Positions 1-11,669 of a stretch of DNA of 61,903 nucleotides are shown here, one piece after another. How positions within the stretch are numbered: position 1 is the first letter of the stretch; each line of letters starts with the position of its first letter. Position numbers and translations under genes: made by a program. The notes under the pieces are model-generated. The model was given only the letters and a program-made list of their open reading frames with translations. It had not been told where the DNA came from and did not search any database. Origin of the DNA: Nemertoderma westbladi (taxonomy: Eukaryota > Xenacoelomorpha > Nemertodermatida > Nemertodermatidae); NCBI GenBank assembly GCA_032718475.1, contig JAUCBJ010000014.1, positions 1 to 61,903 on the forward strand, in the 5' to 3' direction.

Positions 1-410
1 ATATTGTACATACTACCATACAACATAAAAAATTATAAAGGATGTGGGTCGGGGTCTTCTAAACAAAAAGATTTATTTGTATGTAAAGTTATAGTAAAAC
101 CAAAAAATTATATAATTATATAATTAAATAATAATTCTTTATCCAATAGGAATGTGAAGAGAAAAATTATGTGATTGCGCCAATTCTCGATGCTGCTAAA
201 TATCTAATTGAAGAGAATTCCAAGATCCCGCTAAAGAATAAACTACATCTTAACAACTTACTGAAAGGCAAGGATAACCAATACTACAGGTTAATAAACA
301 AAAATAAACAGTAATACAAAATAAAGATAAGCAAGAAATATTAGAGGCCGTATTTATTGATCGCATCTCCTTACATTAAGAGTGATTGTCCACACACACT
401 ATACTTTTAG
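1..410. other. AT-rich non-coding flank
   Basis: AT-rich sequence with short runs such as repeated tataatta near 110-130. No open frame, RNA gene or recognisable element is seen. It leads directly into decayed satellite units. Confidence 0.6.
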
Positions 411-581
411 CCCAACAGTTACAATGGTTCCTCTAAAACTCTCACCACTTTCCAGAGTTACAATGTTTCCCAAAACATTTTTTCTATTCCCCCCAGAGCT
501 ATAATAATTCCTTTGACTATGTCTCCCTTCTTACAGTTACAATAGTTCACATCGTCCCTTCTTCCTATAGATACAACGGTT
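411..581 (+). repeat. Degenerate satellite units at the left array edge
   Basis: Two to three diverged copies of the 72-bp satellite that fills 2167-23135. The last one (about 511-581) is nearly canonical, with the ttcctttgactat, cccttcttacagttacaatag and cttcctatag blocks. The earlier ones keep only pieces such as acaatggttcctc and agagttacaatg. Decay at an array edge is typical of satellites because edge units escape homogenisation by unequal exchange. The run is cut at 581 by the LINE insertion. Confidence 0.85.
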
Positions 582-2166
582 AGCAGCTGCAGAAACAGTT
601 CCTGTATACCCTCGAAACAGGAAACGGGCCCCCTGGACTGACAGCAACATTCAGAAGTGCCGAAATGACCTCTACAAGGCGCAGAAACAGACTACAGCGG
701 CCAAGAATGCAGTTAAGGCTGCATCTAGGTCCCTGAACAGGCAGTACTCTGTTAATTTACAGGAGCTAATAAACCAACAGGTTGATGCCATCAATGATGC
801 TGACGACAGCAGGCAATCATCCCAGGCATGGAGATCGATCAACTTGCTTGCTGGTCGAAAAGGCCAACCAACCACCAAAGTTAAGGCTGAATCACTAGCC
901 GATCGCCTCAACGGTTGGAAGGCCCACTTTGAAAAGCTCCTCAATAATGACAGGGTATTGCATGATAACTTTATAGAAGTAAAAGTGTCTGAGGCATCTG
1001 GCTGTTATCTTTGTTGACTTCTTCAAGGCCTTTGATTCAGTCTCTCGCTCACGTATGTTCAGCATACTTTCATTATATGGGATTCCTAATGAAATTATTG
1101 CAGCAATCAGATCAGTATACGATGGTTCGACAACATTTGTGTCTACTGTTGACGGTGACACAGAACCATTTGAAGTGTTATGGAGCGTCCTCCAGGGAGA
1201 CACACTTGCACCATTCTTGTTCATAATTGTTGTTGATTATGTTCTACGCATGTCCTTAGATCATCATAATGATGATGGGGTGATGATAACTCCACCTACT
1301 GGCTCCAGAAGTCGAGGAAATCCTGCCAAGTACCTAACTGATCTAGACTTTGCTGATGACTTATGAGTACTCTCAGAATCACTAGAGGGAGTCCAACGGC
1401 TCCTCAGCTCATTAGAACATGCTGCTTCTAGTGTTGGTCTTTTTATTAACTCCAGAAAGGCCAAAATTTTGACAGTTAACTTTGAAAGTCCTCAGGAAGT
1501 CTCTGATCGGATGAGCATAAGCTCAAAAGATGGTATGCTTGAGCATGTGGATGACTTCTGTTACCTGGGATCATGGATCAGGAAGTCAGGTGAGGACCTT
1601 CCAATACGTAAGGGAAAGGCATGGGCAGCCTTGAATAGGCTTTCCAGGATTTGGAAGTCACTGAGAATTAATCGGAAACTTAAGGTCCGATTATTTAGAG
1701 CAGCAGTAGTTCCAGTACTCCTCTATGGGAGTCCATGCCGGGCTCTAACTGCTGAGGACACCAAATCTCTGGATGGCACATTCACAAGAATGCGCTACGC
1801 CGTTTTCATTGTGTCAAGTACAATGCACACATGTCCAACCAGACACTATATAACATTGAAGGTGTCCCATTGGTTCCCCCAAGCTTGACACTAGAAAAAA
1901 ATCGCCTCCGCTTTGCAGGACATTGCTTTCGCCATGAGGGCCAGCCAGTGCATAATCTTGTACTTTGGCAGCCTCATGGAGTGAATAAGCATGGTGGACA
2001 GCCCATGACTTTCCTGAGACGCATCTTAAAGGACACTGGCCTTGAAGATGCGGATGATCTAGCAAATGTCATGGGTGATAGGGAGTTGTGGCGGTGCAAT
2101 TTTGTCGATAAGCCGGCACAGCATTCTTAAAAATGCAGCTGCAATGCAGCATGCCGATCCTAGTAG
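582..2166 (+). mobile_element. Non-LTR retrotransposon (LINE), truncated, inserted in the satellite
   Basis: A 1.6-kb block that breaks the satellite. The same 10 bases, tacaacggtt, lie immediately left (572-581) and right (2167-2176). This fits a target-site duplication, although the same string is also part of each satellite unit, so it is not independent proof. The block carries part of a LINE ORF2 on the plus strand: a linker before the RT, the RT palm, thumb-like sequence and a C-terminal region. The 5' end (endonuclease) is absent. The 3' end has no poly-A and finishes with a short tag-tag before the satellite resumes. The clade is not certain; the RT resembles animal RTE-like or related endonuclease-RT LINEs. 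Confidence 0.85.
611..2130 (+). pseudogene. LINE reverse transcriptase remnant
   Basis: The frame at about 611-1000 encodes the linker before an RT domain (for example LNGWKAHFEKLLNN). It jumps at about 1000 straight to the catalytic motif A, VDFFKAFDS (about 1011-1040), so the fingers region is deleted. Motif B is seen as LQGDTLAP (about 1190-1215) and motif C as FADDL (about 1348-1362). A TGA stop follows motif C at 1363-1365. After it the frame continues through a CYLGS-type segment and LLYGS to about 1805, then shifts into another frame (about 1831-2130) carrying the C-terminal RLRFAGHCFRH region. The deletion, one stop and at least one frameshift make it non-functional. RT identity is secure; family placement is not. 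Confidence 0.9.
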
Positions 2167-5094
2167 TACAACGGTTCCTTTGACTATCTCTCCCTTCTTA
2201 CAGTTACAATAGTTCACATATTCTATTATTCCTATAGGTACAATGGTTGGTTCCTTTGACTATCTCTCCCTTCTTACAATTACAATAGTTCACATCTTCT
2301 CTTATTCCTATAGGTACAATGGTTGGTTCCTTTGACTATCTCTCCCTTCTTACAATTACAATAGTTCACATATTCTCTTATTCCTATAGGTACAACGGTT
2401 CCTTTGACTATCTCTCCCTTCTTACAATTACAATAGTTCACATCTTCTCTTATTCCTATAGGTACAATGGTTGGTACCTTTGACTATCTCTCCCTTCTTA
2501 CAATTACAATAGTTCATATCTTCTCTTCTTCCTATAGGTACAATGGTTGGTTCCTTTGACTATCTCTTCCTTCTTACAATTACAATAGTTCACATCTTCT
2601 CTTATTCCTATAGGTACAACGGTTCCTTTGACTATCTCTCCCTTCTTACAGTTACAATAGTTCACATCTTCTCTTATTCCTATAGGTACAACGGTTCCTT
2701 TGACTATCTCTCCCTTCTTACAGTTACAATAGTTCACATCTTCTCTTATTCCTATAGGTACAACGGTTCCTTTGACTATCTCTCCCTTCTTACAGTTACA
2801 ATAGTTCACCTCTTCCCTTCTTCCTATAGGTACAATGGTTCCTTTGACTATCTATCCCTTCTTACAATTACAATAGTTCACATCTTCTCTTATTCCTATA
2901 GGTACAACGGTTCCTTTGACTATCTCTCCCTTCTTACAGTTACCATAGTTCACATCTTCTCTTATTCCTATAGGTACAACGGTTCCTTTGACTATCTCTC
3001 CCTTCTTACAGTTATAATAGTTCACATATTCTATTATTCCTATAGGTACAATGGTTCCTTTGACTATCCGTCCCTTCTTACAGTTACAATAGTTCACATC
3101 TTCTCTTATTCCTATAGGTACAATGGTTGGTTCCTTTGACTATCTCTCCCTTCTTACAGTTACAATAGTTCACATATTCTATTATTCCTATAGGTACAAT
3201 GGTTCCTTTGACTATCCGTCCCTTCTTACAGTTACAATAGTTCAAATCTTCCCTTCTTCCTATAGGTACAATGGTTCCTTTGACTATCCGTCCCTTCTTA
3301 CATTTACAATAGTTCACATCTTCTCTTATTCCTATAGGTACGATGGTTGGTTCCTTTGACTATCTCTCCCTTCTTACAATTACAATAGTTCACATCTTCT
3401 CTTATTCCTATAGGTACAACGGTTCCTTTGACTATCTCTCCCTTCTTACAGTTACAATAGTTCACATCTTCTCTTATTCCTATAGGTACAATGGTACCTT
3501 TGACTATCTCTCCCTTCTTACAGTTACAATAGTTCACATCTTCTCTTATTCCTATAGGTACAACGGTTCCTTTGACTATCTCTCCCTTCTTACAGTTACA
3601 ATAGTTCACATCTTCTCTTATTCCTATAGGTACAATGGTTGGTTCCTTTGACTATCTCTCCCTTCTTACAATTACAATAGTTCACATCTTCTCTTATTCC
3701 TATAGGTACAACGGTTCCTTTGACTATCTCTCCCTTCTTACAGTTACAATAGTTCACATCTTCTCTTATTCCTATAGGTACAATGGTTGGTTCCTTTGAC
3801 TATCTCTCCCTTCTTACAATTACAATAGTTCACATCTTCTCTTATTCCTATAGGTACAACGGTTCCTTTGACTATCTCTCCCTTCTTACAGTTACAATAG
3901 TTCACATCTTCTCTTATTCCTATAGGTACAATGGTTGGTTCCTTTGACTATCTCTCCCTTCTTACAATTACAATAGTTCACATCTTCTCTTATTCCTATA
4001 GGTACAACGGTTCCTTTGACTATCTCTCCCTTCTTACAATTACAAAAGTGCACATATTCTCTTCTTCCTATAGGTACAACGGTTCCTTTGACTATCTCTC
4101 CCTTCTTACAGTTACAATAGTTCACCTCTTCCCTTCTTCCTAAAGGTACAATGGTTCCTTTGACTATCTATCCCTTCTTACAATTACAATAGTTCACATC
4201 TTCTCTTATTCCTATAGGTACAACGGTTCCTTTGACTATCTCTCCCTTCTTACAGTTACAATAGTTCACCTCTTCCCTTCTTCCTATAGGTACAATGGTT
4301 CCTTTGACTATCTCTCCCTTCTTACAATTACAATAGTTCACATCTTCTCTTATTCCTATAGGTACAACGGTTCCTTTGACTATCTCTCCCTTCTTACAGT
4401 TACAATAGTTCACATCTTCCCTTCTTCCTATAGGTACAACGGTTCCTTTGACTATCTCTCCCTTCTGACAATTACAATAGTTCACATCTTCTCTTATTCC
4501 TATAGGTACAATGGTTGATTCCTTTGACTATCTCTCCCTTCTTACAGTTACAATAGTTCACATCTTCCCTTCTTCCTATAGGTACAACGGTTCCTTTGAC
4601 TATCTCTCCCTTCTTACAGTTACAATAGTTCACATCTTCTCTTCTTCCTATAGGTACAACGGTTCCTTTGACTATCTCTCCCTTCTTACAGTTACAATAG
4701 TTCACCTCTTCTCTTCTTCCTATAGGTACAACGGTTCCTTTGACTATCTCTCCCTTCTTGCAGTTACAATAATTCACATCTTCTCTTATTCCTATAGGTA
4801 CAATGGTACCTTTGACTATCTCTCCCTTCTTACAGTTACAATAGTTCACCTCTTCCCTTCTTCCTATAGGTACAACGGTTCCTTTGACTATCTCTCCCTT
4901 CTTACAGTTACAATAGTTCACATCTTCTCTTATTCCTATAGGTACAATGGTTGGTTCCTTTGACTATCTCTCCCTTCTTACAGTTACAATAGTTCACATC
5001 TTCCCTTCTTCCTATAGGTACAATGGTTCCTTTGACTATCTCTCCCTTCTTACAGTTACAATAGTTCACATCTTCTCTTATTCCTATAGGTACA

Positions 5095-7347
5095 ATGGTT
5101 GGTTCTTTTGACTATCTCTCCCTTCTTACAGTTACAATAGTTCACATCTTCCCTTCTTCCTATAGGTACAACGGTTCCTTTGATTATCTCTCCCTTCTTA
5201 CAATTACAATAGTTCACATCTTCTCTTCTTCCTATAGGTACAACGGTTCCTTTGACTATATCTCCCTTCTTACAGTTACAATAGTTTACATCTTCTCTTA
5301 TTCCTATAGGTACAATGGTACCTTTGACTATCTCTCCCTTCTTACAGTTTCAATAGTTCACATCTTCCCTTCTTCCTATAGGTACAATGGTTCCTTTGAC
5401 TATCTCTCCCTTCTTACAATTATAATAGTTCACATCTTCTCTTATTCCTATAGGTACAATGGTACCTTTGACTATCTCTCCCTTCTTACAGTTTCAATAG
5501 TTCACCTCTTCCCTTCTTCCTATAGGTACAACGGTTCCTTTGACTATCTCTCCCTTCTTACAATTATAATAGTTCACATCTTCTCTTCTTCCTATAGGTA
5601 CAATGGTTCCTTTGACTATATCTCCCTTCTTACAGTTACAATAGTTTACATCTTCTCTTATTCCTATAGGTACAATGGTACCTTTGACTATCTCTCCCTT
5701 CTTACAGTTTCAATAGTTCACCTCTTCCCTTCTTCCTATAGGTACAACGGTTCCTTTGACTATCTCTCCCTTCTTAGAGTTACAATAGTTCACATCTTCT
5801 CTTCTTCCTATAGGTACAACGGTTCCTTTGACTATATCTCCCTTCTTAGAGTTACAATAGTTCACATCTTCTCTTCTTCCTATAGGTACAACGGTTCCTT
5901 TGACTATCTCTCCCTTCTTACAATTACAATAGTTCACCTCTTCCCTTCTTCCTATAGGTACAACGGTTCCTTTGACTATCTCTCCCTTCTTACAATTATA
6001 ATAGTTCACATCTTCTCTTATTCCTATAGGTACAATGGTACCTTTGACTATCTCTCCCTTCTTACAGTTTCAATAGTTCACCTCTTCCCTTCTTCCTATA
6101 GGTACAACGGTTCCTTTGACTATCTCTCCCTTCTTACAGTTACAATAGTTCACATCTTCTCTTCTTCCTATAGGTACAATGGTTCCTTTGACTATCTCTC
6201 CCTTCTTACAGTTACAATTCTTCACATCTTCTCTTATTCCTATAGGTACAACGGTTCCTTTGACTATCTCTCCCTTCTTACAGTTACAATAGTTCACCTC
6301 TTCCCTTCTTCCTATAGGTACAACGGTTCCTTTGACTATCTCTCCCTTCTTACAATTATAATAGTTCACATCTTCTCTTCTTCCTATAGGTACAATGGTT
6401 CCTTTGACTATATCTCCCTTCTTACAGTTACAATAGTTTACATCTTCTCTTATTCCTATAGGTACAATGGTACCTTTGACTATCTCTCCCTTCTTACAGT
6501 TTCAATAGTTCACCTCTTCCCTTCTTCCTATAGGTACAACGGTTCCTTTGACTATCTCTCCCTTCTTAGAGTTACAATAGTTCACATCTTCTCTTCTTCC
6601 TATAGGTACAACGGTTCCTTTGACTATATCTCCCTTCTTAGAGTTACAATAGTTCACATCTTCTCTTCTTCCTATAGGTACAACGGTTCCTTTGACTATC
6701 TCTCCCTTCTTACAATTACAATAGTTCACCTCTTCCCTTCTTCCTATAGGTACAACGGTTCCTTTGACTATCTCTCCCTTCTTACAATTATAATAGTTCA
6801 CATCTTCTCTTATTCCTATAGGTACAATGGTACCTTTGACTATCTCTCCCTTCTTACAGTTTCAATAGTTCACCTCTTCCCTTCTTCCTATAGGTACAAC
6901 GGTTCCTTTGACTATCTCTCCCTTCTTACAGTTACAATAGTTCACATCTTCTCTTCTTCCTATAGGTACAATGGTACCTTTGACTATCTCTCCCTTCTTA
7001 CAGTTTCAATAGTTCACCTCTTCCCTTCTTCCTATAGGTACAACGGTTCCTTTGACTATCTCTCCCTTCTTACAGTTACAATTCTTCACATCTTCTCTTA
7101 TTCCTATAGGTACAATGGTACCTTTGACTATCTCTCCCTTCTTACAGTTACAATAGTTCACCTCTTCCCTTCTTCCTATAGGTACAACGGTTCCTTTGAT
7201 TATCTCTCCCTTCTTACAATTACAATAGTTCACATCTTCTCTTCTTCCTATAGGTACAACGGTTCCTTTGACTATCTCTCCCTTCTTACAGTTACAATAG
7301 TTCACATCTTCTCTTATTCCTATAGGTACAATGGTTGGTTCCTTTGA
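5095..7347. repeat. Longest run of pure 72-bp units
   Basis: About 31 consecutive units without the 76-bp frame-breaking variant after the first. This gives a 750-codon periodic frame on the plus strand and several 99-codon frames on the minus strand. The run mixes cccttctt and ctcttatt subtypes and includes ggtacc in place of ggttcc in many units. The open frame follows from the length being divisible by three, not from coding constraint. Confidence 0.85.
5493..6975. repeat. Eleven-unit higher-order repeat (792-bp offset)
   Basis: The segment 5493-6183 reappears at 6285-6975, exactly 792 bases (11 x 72) later. The subtype order is the same, including unusual gagttacaat and tatatctccc units. 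This marks a local tandem duplication by unequal exchange inside the array. Boundaries were set by eye where the subtype order stops matching. Confidence 0.75.
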
Positions 7348-10300
7348 CTATCTCTCCCTTCTTACAGTTACAATAGTTCACATCTTCCCTTCTTCCTATA
7401 GGTACAATGGTTCCTTTGACTATCTCTCCCTTCTTACAGTTACAATAGTTCACATCTTCTCTTATTCCTATAGGTACAATGGTTGGTTCCTTTGACTATC
7501 TCTCCCTTCTTACAGTTACAATAGTTCACATCTTCCCTTCTTCCTATAGGTACAACGGTTCCTTTGACTATATCTCCCTTCTTACAGTTACAATACTTTA
7601 CATCTTCTCTTATTCCTATAGGTACAATGGTTGGTTCCTTTGACTATCTCTCCCTTCTTACAGTTACAATAGTTCACATCTTCTCTTATTCCTATAGGTA
7701 CAATGGTTCCTTTGACTATCTCTCCCTTATTACAATTACAATAGTTCACATCTTCTCTTATTCCTATAGGTACAACGGTTCCTTTGACTATCTCTCCCTT
7801 CTTACAGTTACAATAGTTCACATCTTCTCTTATTCCTATGGGTACAATGGTTCCTTTGACTATATCTCCCTTCTTACAGTTACAATAGTTCACATCTTCT
7901 CTTATTCCTATAGGTACAATGGTTGGTTCCTTTGACTATCTCTCCCTTCTTACAGTTACAATAGTTCACATCTTCTCTTATTCCTATAGGTACAATGGTT
8001 GGTTCCTTTGACTATCTCTCCCTTCTTACAGTTACAATAGTTCACATCTTCTCTTATTCCTATAGGTACAACGGTTCCTTTGACTATCTCTCCCTTCTTA
8101 CAGTTACAATAGTTAACATCTTCTCTTATTCCTATAGGTGCAACGGTTCCTTTGACTATCTCTCCCTTCTTACAGTTACAATAGTTCACATCTTCTCTTA
8201 TTCCTATGGGTACAATGGTTCCTTTGACTATATCTCCCTTCTTACAGTTTCAATAGTTCACATCTTCCCTTCTTCCTATAGGTACAATGGTTCCTTTGAC
8301 TATCTCTCCCTTCTTACAATTATAATAGTTCACATCTTCTCTTATTCCTATAGGTACAATGGTACCTTTGACTATCTCTCCCTTCTTACAGTTTCAATAG
8401 TTCACCTCTTCCCTTCTTCCTATAGGTACAACGGTTCCTTTGACTATCTCTCCCTTCTTACAATTATAATAGTTCACATCTTCTCTTATTCCTATAGGTA
8501 CAACGGTTCCTTTGACTATCTCTCCCTTCTTACAGTTACAATAGTTCACATCTTCTCTTATTCCTATGGGTACAATGGTTCCTTTGACTATATCTCCCTT
8601 CTTACAGTTACAATAGTTCACATCTTCTCTTATTCCTATAGGTACAATGGTTGGTTCCTTTGACTATCTCTCCCTTCTTACAGTTACAATAGTTCACATC
8701 TTCTCTTATTCCTATAGGTACAATGGTTGGTTCCTTTGACTATCTCTCCCTTCTTACAGTTACAATAGTTCACATCTTCTCTTATTCCTATAGGTACAAC
8801 GGTTCCTTTGACTATCTCTCCCTTCTTACAGTTACAATAGTTAACATCTTCTCTTATTCCTATAGGTGCAACGGTTCCTTTGACTATCTCTCCCTTCTTA
8901 CAGTTACAATAGTTCACATCTTCTCTTATTCCTATAGGTACAACGGTTCCTTTGACTATCTCTCCCTTCTTACAGTTACAATAGTTCACATCTTCTCTTA
9001 TTCCTATGGGTACAATGGTTCCTTTGACTATATCTCCCTTCTTACAGTTACAATAGTTCACATCTTCTCTTATTCCTATAGGTACAATGGTTGGTTCCTT
9101 TGACTATCTCTCCCTTCTTACAGTTACAATAGTTCACATCTTCTCTTATTCCTATAGGTACAATGGTTGGTTCCTTTGACTATCTCTCCCTTCTTACAGT
9201 TACAATAGTTCACATCTTCTCTTATTCCTATAGGTACAACGGTTCCTTTGACTATCTCTCCCTTCTTACAGTTACAATAGTTCACATCTTCTCTTATTCC
9301 TATAGGTACAACGGTTCCTTTGACTATCTCTCCCTTCTTACAGTTACAATAGTTCACATCTTCTCTTATTATTATAGGTACAATGATTCCTTTGACTATC
9401 TCTCCCTTATTACAATTACAATAGTTCACATCTTCTCTTATTCCTATAGGTACAATGGTACCTATGACTATCTCTCCCTTCTTACAGTTACAATAGTTCA
9501 CATCTTCTCTTATTCCTATAGGTACAACGGTTACAATAGTTAACATCTTCCCTTCTTCCTATAGGCACAATGGTTCCTTTGACTATCTCTCCCTTCTTAC
9601 AGTTACAATAGTTCACATCTTCTCTTATTCCTATAGGTACAACGGTTCCTTTGACTATCTCTCCCTTCTTACAGTTACAATAGTTCACATATTCTATTAT
9701 TCCTATAGGTACAATGGTTGGTTCCTTTGACTATCTCTCCCTTCTTACAATTACAATAGTTCACATCTTCTCTTCTTCCTATAGGTACAATGGTTGGTTC
9801 CTTTGACTATCTCTTCCTTCTTACAATTACAATAGTTCACATCTTCTCTTCTTCCTATAGGTACAACGGTTCCTTTGACTATCTCTCCCTTCTTACAATT
9901 ACAATAGTTCACATCTTCTCTTATTCCTATAGGTACAACGGTTCCTTTGACTATCTCTCCCTTCTTACAGTTACAATACTTCACATATTCTATTATTCCT
10001 ATAGGTACAATGGTTCCTTTGACTATCCGTCCCTTCTTACAGTTACAATAGTTCACATCTTCTCTTATTCCTATAGGTACAATGGTTGGTTCCTTTGACT
10101 ATCTCTCCCTTCTTACAATTACAATAGTTCACATCTTCTCTTATTCCTATAGGTACAATGGTTGGTTCCTTTGACTATCTCTCCCTTCTTACAATTACAA
10201 TAGTTCAATCTTCTCTTATTCCTATTGGTACAACGGTTCCTTTGACTATCCGTCCCTTCTTACAGTTACAATAGTTCACATCTTCTCTTATTCCTATAGG

Positions 10301-11669
10301 TACAATGGTTGGTTCCTTTGACTATCTCTCCCTTCTTACAATTACAATAGTTCACATCTTCCCTTCTTCCTATTGGTACAACGGTTCCTTTGACTATCCG
10401 TCCCTTCTTACAGTTACAATAGTTCACATCTTCTCTTATTCCTATAGGTACAATGGTTGGTTCCTTTGACTATCTCTCCCTTCTTACAATTACAATAGTT
10501 CACATCTTCCCTTATTCCTATAGGTACAATGGTTCCTTTGACTATCTCTCCCTTCTTACAGTTACAATAGTTCACATCTTCCCTTCTTCCTATAGGTGCA
10601 ACGGTTCCTTTGACTATCTCTCCCTTCTTACAGTTACAATAGTTCACCTCTTCCCTTCTTCCTATAGGTACAATGGTTCCTTTGACTATCTCTCCCTTCT
10701 TACAATTACAATAGTTCACATCTTCTCTTATTCCTATAGGTACAATGGTTGGTTCCTTTGACTATCTCTCCCTTCTTACAGTTTCAATAGTTCACATCTT
10801 CCCTTCTTCCTATAGGTGCAACGGTTCCTTTGACTATCTCTCCCTTCTTACAATTACAATAGTTCACATCTTCTCTTCTTCCTATAGGTACAACGGTTCC
10901 TTTGACTATCTCTCCCTTCTTACAGTTACAATAGTTCACCTCTTCCCTTCTTCCTATAGGTACAATGGTTGGTTCCTTTGACTATCTCTCCCTTCTTACA
11001 ATTACAATAGTTCACATCTTCTCTTATTCCTATAGGTACAATGGTTGGTTCCTTTGACTATCTCTCCCTTCTTACAATTACAATAGTTCACATCTTCTCT
11101 TATTCCTATAGGTACAATGGTTGGTTCCTTTGACTATCTCTCCCTTCTTACAATTACAATAGTTCAATCTTCTCTTATTCCTATTGGTACAACGGTTCCT
11201 TTGACTATCCGTCCCTTCTTACAGTTACAATAGTTCACATCTTCTCTTATTCCTATAGGTACAATGGTTCCTTTGACTATCTCTCCCTTCTTACAATTAT
11301 AATAGTTCACATCTTCTCTTATTCCTATAGGTACAATGGTTGGTTCCTTTGACTATCTCTCCCTTCTTACAATTACAATAGTTCACATCTTCTCTTATTC
11401 CTATAGGTGCAACGGTTCCTTTGACTATCTCTCCCTTCTTACAATTACAATAGTTCACATCTTCTCTTATTCCTATAGGTACAATGGTTGGTTCCTTTGA
11501 CTATCTCTCCCTTCTTACAATTACAATAGTTCACATCTTCTCTTATTCCTATAGGTACAATGGTTGGTTCCTTTGACTATCTCTCCCTTCTTACAATTAC
11601 AATAGTTCAATCTTCTCTTATTCCTATTGGTACAACGGTTCCTTTGACTATCCGTCCCTTCTTACAGTT

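Noticed and set aside
4472-4921. Minus-strand repeat protein with CNCKKG motifs that look like metal-binding repeats
   Set aside because: These are satellite shadows. The cysteines come from the acagttaca and acaattaca words of the unit and carry no independent evidence.
5095-7347. A 750-codon repetitive protein gene on the plus strand
   Set aside because: The frame is a by-product of the 72-bp period. The minus strand is also open, unit variation changes residues freely, and every 76-bp unit ends the frame. No signal or flanking gene structure supports coding.
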